In this document: positions 62,507 through 64,000 of the stretch, piece after piece | Layout: every line of letters starts with the position of its first letter | Position numbering within the stretch: the stretch's first letter is position 1 | NCBI GenBank assembly: GCA_028829895.1 | Contig: CM054180.1 | Coordinates: forward strand, 115,865,973 to 115,929,972 | Source: Sinotaia quadrata | Taxonomy: Eukaryota; Mollusca; Gastropoda; Architaenioglossa; Viviparidae | DNA length: 64,000 nucleotides | Direction: 5' to 3' | The notes under the pieces: model-generated | Database searches by the model: none | What the model saw: only the letters and a program-made list of their open reading frames with translations | What the model was told of the DNA's origin: nothing | Position numbers and translations under genes: made by a program

Positions 62507-63598
62507 GAAGAAAAATAGGTTGGATTTCTGAAATAGCTTCCACCTCCTTTCCACCTGCTAGAATTATTTGACAAGTTGGTCGCAGGTGAAAGAAAGGCAG
62601 GGGTGGGGAGGAGTTGTAGGTACGGTGTATTTCATTACTTTACGTGTTGTGTCAGGTTACGTCACTTCCTTTGCAGTTTCGTTATGGTGTATTGTGTTAG
62701 TGTATGTGTATTGTGTTTTATGATGTATGTTCTGTTTTGTTATGTGTGTTATGTTGTATTAGATTTTTTACGTTACGTATTGTTATATTCAAGTTGTATG
62801 GTACGCTTCTTTACGTTACATTACACTATGTAACGTTTCGTTACATTGCGCTATCAGTGTTTGGTTTATAATGCTATGTTGTAGCAGGTCATAAAATTGT
62901 ATTAATCTTAAATAAAAGTATTAGATCCGCCGGGGGCTGTTTACCTGAAATGAGTGGTGTTCATCTTGCCGGGTACCGAAGCTTCCCGTGTTGTTTGGAA
63001 GTAGGGCGCTTTCTCACGCACCTGACCTACATACAGAAGGGTCAATGCCTTCCCACAACCAAACTGCCGACTTCACAAATTGACAGCATACATAAATGCA
63101 GACGAGTACACAACGATGATATCAAACGAGCCAGAAAGATCCGGTTAAGAATACAGAATGCCAGCGAATAAAAATGATCAACTCGAAAACAATGTAGACA
63201 ACACACATACTCTTACACGCACACACAATAGATAGATTGATGTAGCTTTGCAATTATACAATTTCTCTAAAGTGTTTATTTGGAAAGGTAAAAAAGAACC
63301 TTTAATCTGCTTTACTTTCCATGCAAGTCACATTTAAAGAGGTCTTGGGAAAGAGTGCGTGTTTAGTAGTTTAATTTTTTGCTATCCAGATCTTGTCAAC
63401 AAGGGCCTGCCGCTTCTAGTTCAGAGTGGCACGAAAGGTAACTCCAAGAATCCTCACGGTCAGAATTAAAAGAGTTAAGGTTACTGACCACTATACTATG
63501 GCACTATATTGGCTTAATTAAAATTCATGGTTAGATTTTAAGAGTTAACCATAGAAACTGAGGCAACGGTGGGCGCGCACACGTGCACACACATTCAT

Positions 63599-63630
63599 AC
63601 TACTACTACTACTACTACTATCATCATCAT
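63599..63630. repeat. (CTA)n/(TCA)n tract
   Basis: Seven CTA units followed by TCA units. Confidence 0.95.
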
Positions 63631-63689
63631 AGCCACTACCAACAGCAAAATAAATACAAACAGTAATTTCTTAAGTGTATATCCTAAAA

Positions 63690-63870
63690 AGCAGTACTAA
63701 ATTAACTGTATGTAGAATTGCAATACTTTGTTAATTGTATGCCAACGTAGCCATACGTGCATTATCTGTATGCCAACACAGTAGTACATGTAGTTTGTTA
63801 ACTGTATGCCAATAAGCAATACTTTATTAACTGTATGACACAATTGCAATACTTTGTTAACAGTATGGCA
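63690..63870. repeat. Degenerate repeat of about 40 bp
   Basis: Repeats of ttaactgtatgccaa and gcaatactttgttaa blocks. Confidence 0.8.
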
Positions 63871-64000
63871 GCATTTATAAACTAAACTACTGGTAGGTGG
63901 CCATCGACTGTCGTTTTGAATAGATTACAAATTTAATACGAATTTATTTTTCGAAATTTATGTCATCATTTTTTTTCCTGTAACTGTACTATGTAAGCAC

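Larger units (their letters stand above)
60371..64000. other. Right-end region without recognised genes
   Basis: AT-rich. It contains imperfect duplications (61508-61700), a 90-bp tandem duplication (62326-62506), T/G-rich low-complexity sequence (62625-62880), a CTA/TCA tract (63599-63630) and a 40-bp degenerate repeat (63690-63870). A 73-codon open frame at 62950-63171 has no recognisable features. Confidence 0.6.

Noticed and set aside
62950..63171. 73-codon open frame near the right end
   Set aside because: No domain, no splice or promoter context; of a length expected by chance.

Overview
The window is animal nuclear DNA. It has split genes with GT-AG introns, long introns filled with microsatellites and minisatellites, and retroelements. 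The protein sequences and repeat style suggest an invertebrate, most likely a mollusc. That is an inference; nothing here fixes the species. I see no rRNA, tRNA gene, CRISPR array or bacterial operon.

Two stomatin-family (SPFH/band 7) genes lie head to head. The left one runs on the minus strand from a start codon at 10206 to beyond the left edge; five coding exons are visible. The right one runs on the plus strand from two alternative first exons (15413-15668 and 26159-26231) through seven shared exons to a stop at 44617-44619, predicting proteins of 348 and 287 residues. Intron positions and phases match between the two genes wherever both can be seen, and three internal exons have identical lengths (73, 83 and 204 bases). 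The pair therefore looks like an inverted duplication. The introns carry many tandem arrays. One, at 36914-38110, appears to be built from the 3' end of the exon beside it. Three other arrays repeat bZIP-type sites: TGACGTCA, TGACGTA/G and TGAGTCA.

Downstream, on the minus strand, is a complete LTR retrotransposon (47185-55430). It has two 1547-bp LTRs that I read as identical, an ATGCA target-site duplication, a candidate primer-binding site, a polypurine tract and one uninterrupted 1436-residue Gag-Pol frame. Its domain order is Gag, protease, integrase, reverse transcriptase, RNase H. This copia-like order with Ty3/Gypsy-type enzymes is the hallmark of Gmr1-like elements. The Gag carries a SCAN-like capsid segment. 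No envelope gene is present.

Older mobile DNA includes a decayed non-LTR retrotransposon 3' end (about 290-1128), a broken Gag-protease fragment (about 17500-18140), a fragment of a dispersed transposon-associated protein (14255-14411), a possible MITE and two dispersed repeat families. The stretch from 55436 to 64000 is mostly non-coding, with a 1-kb 30-bp satellite and one weak candidate first exon.
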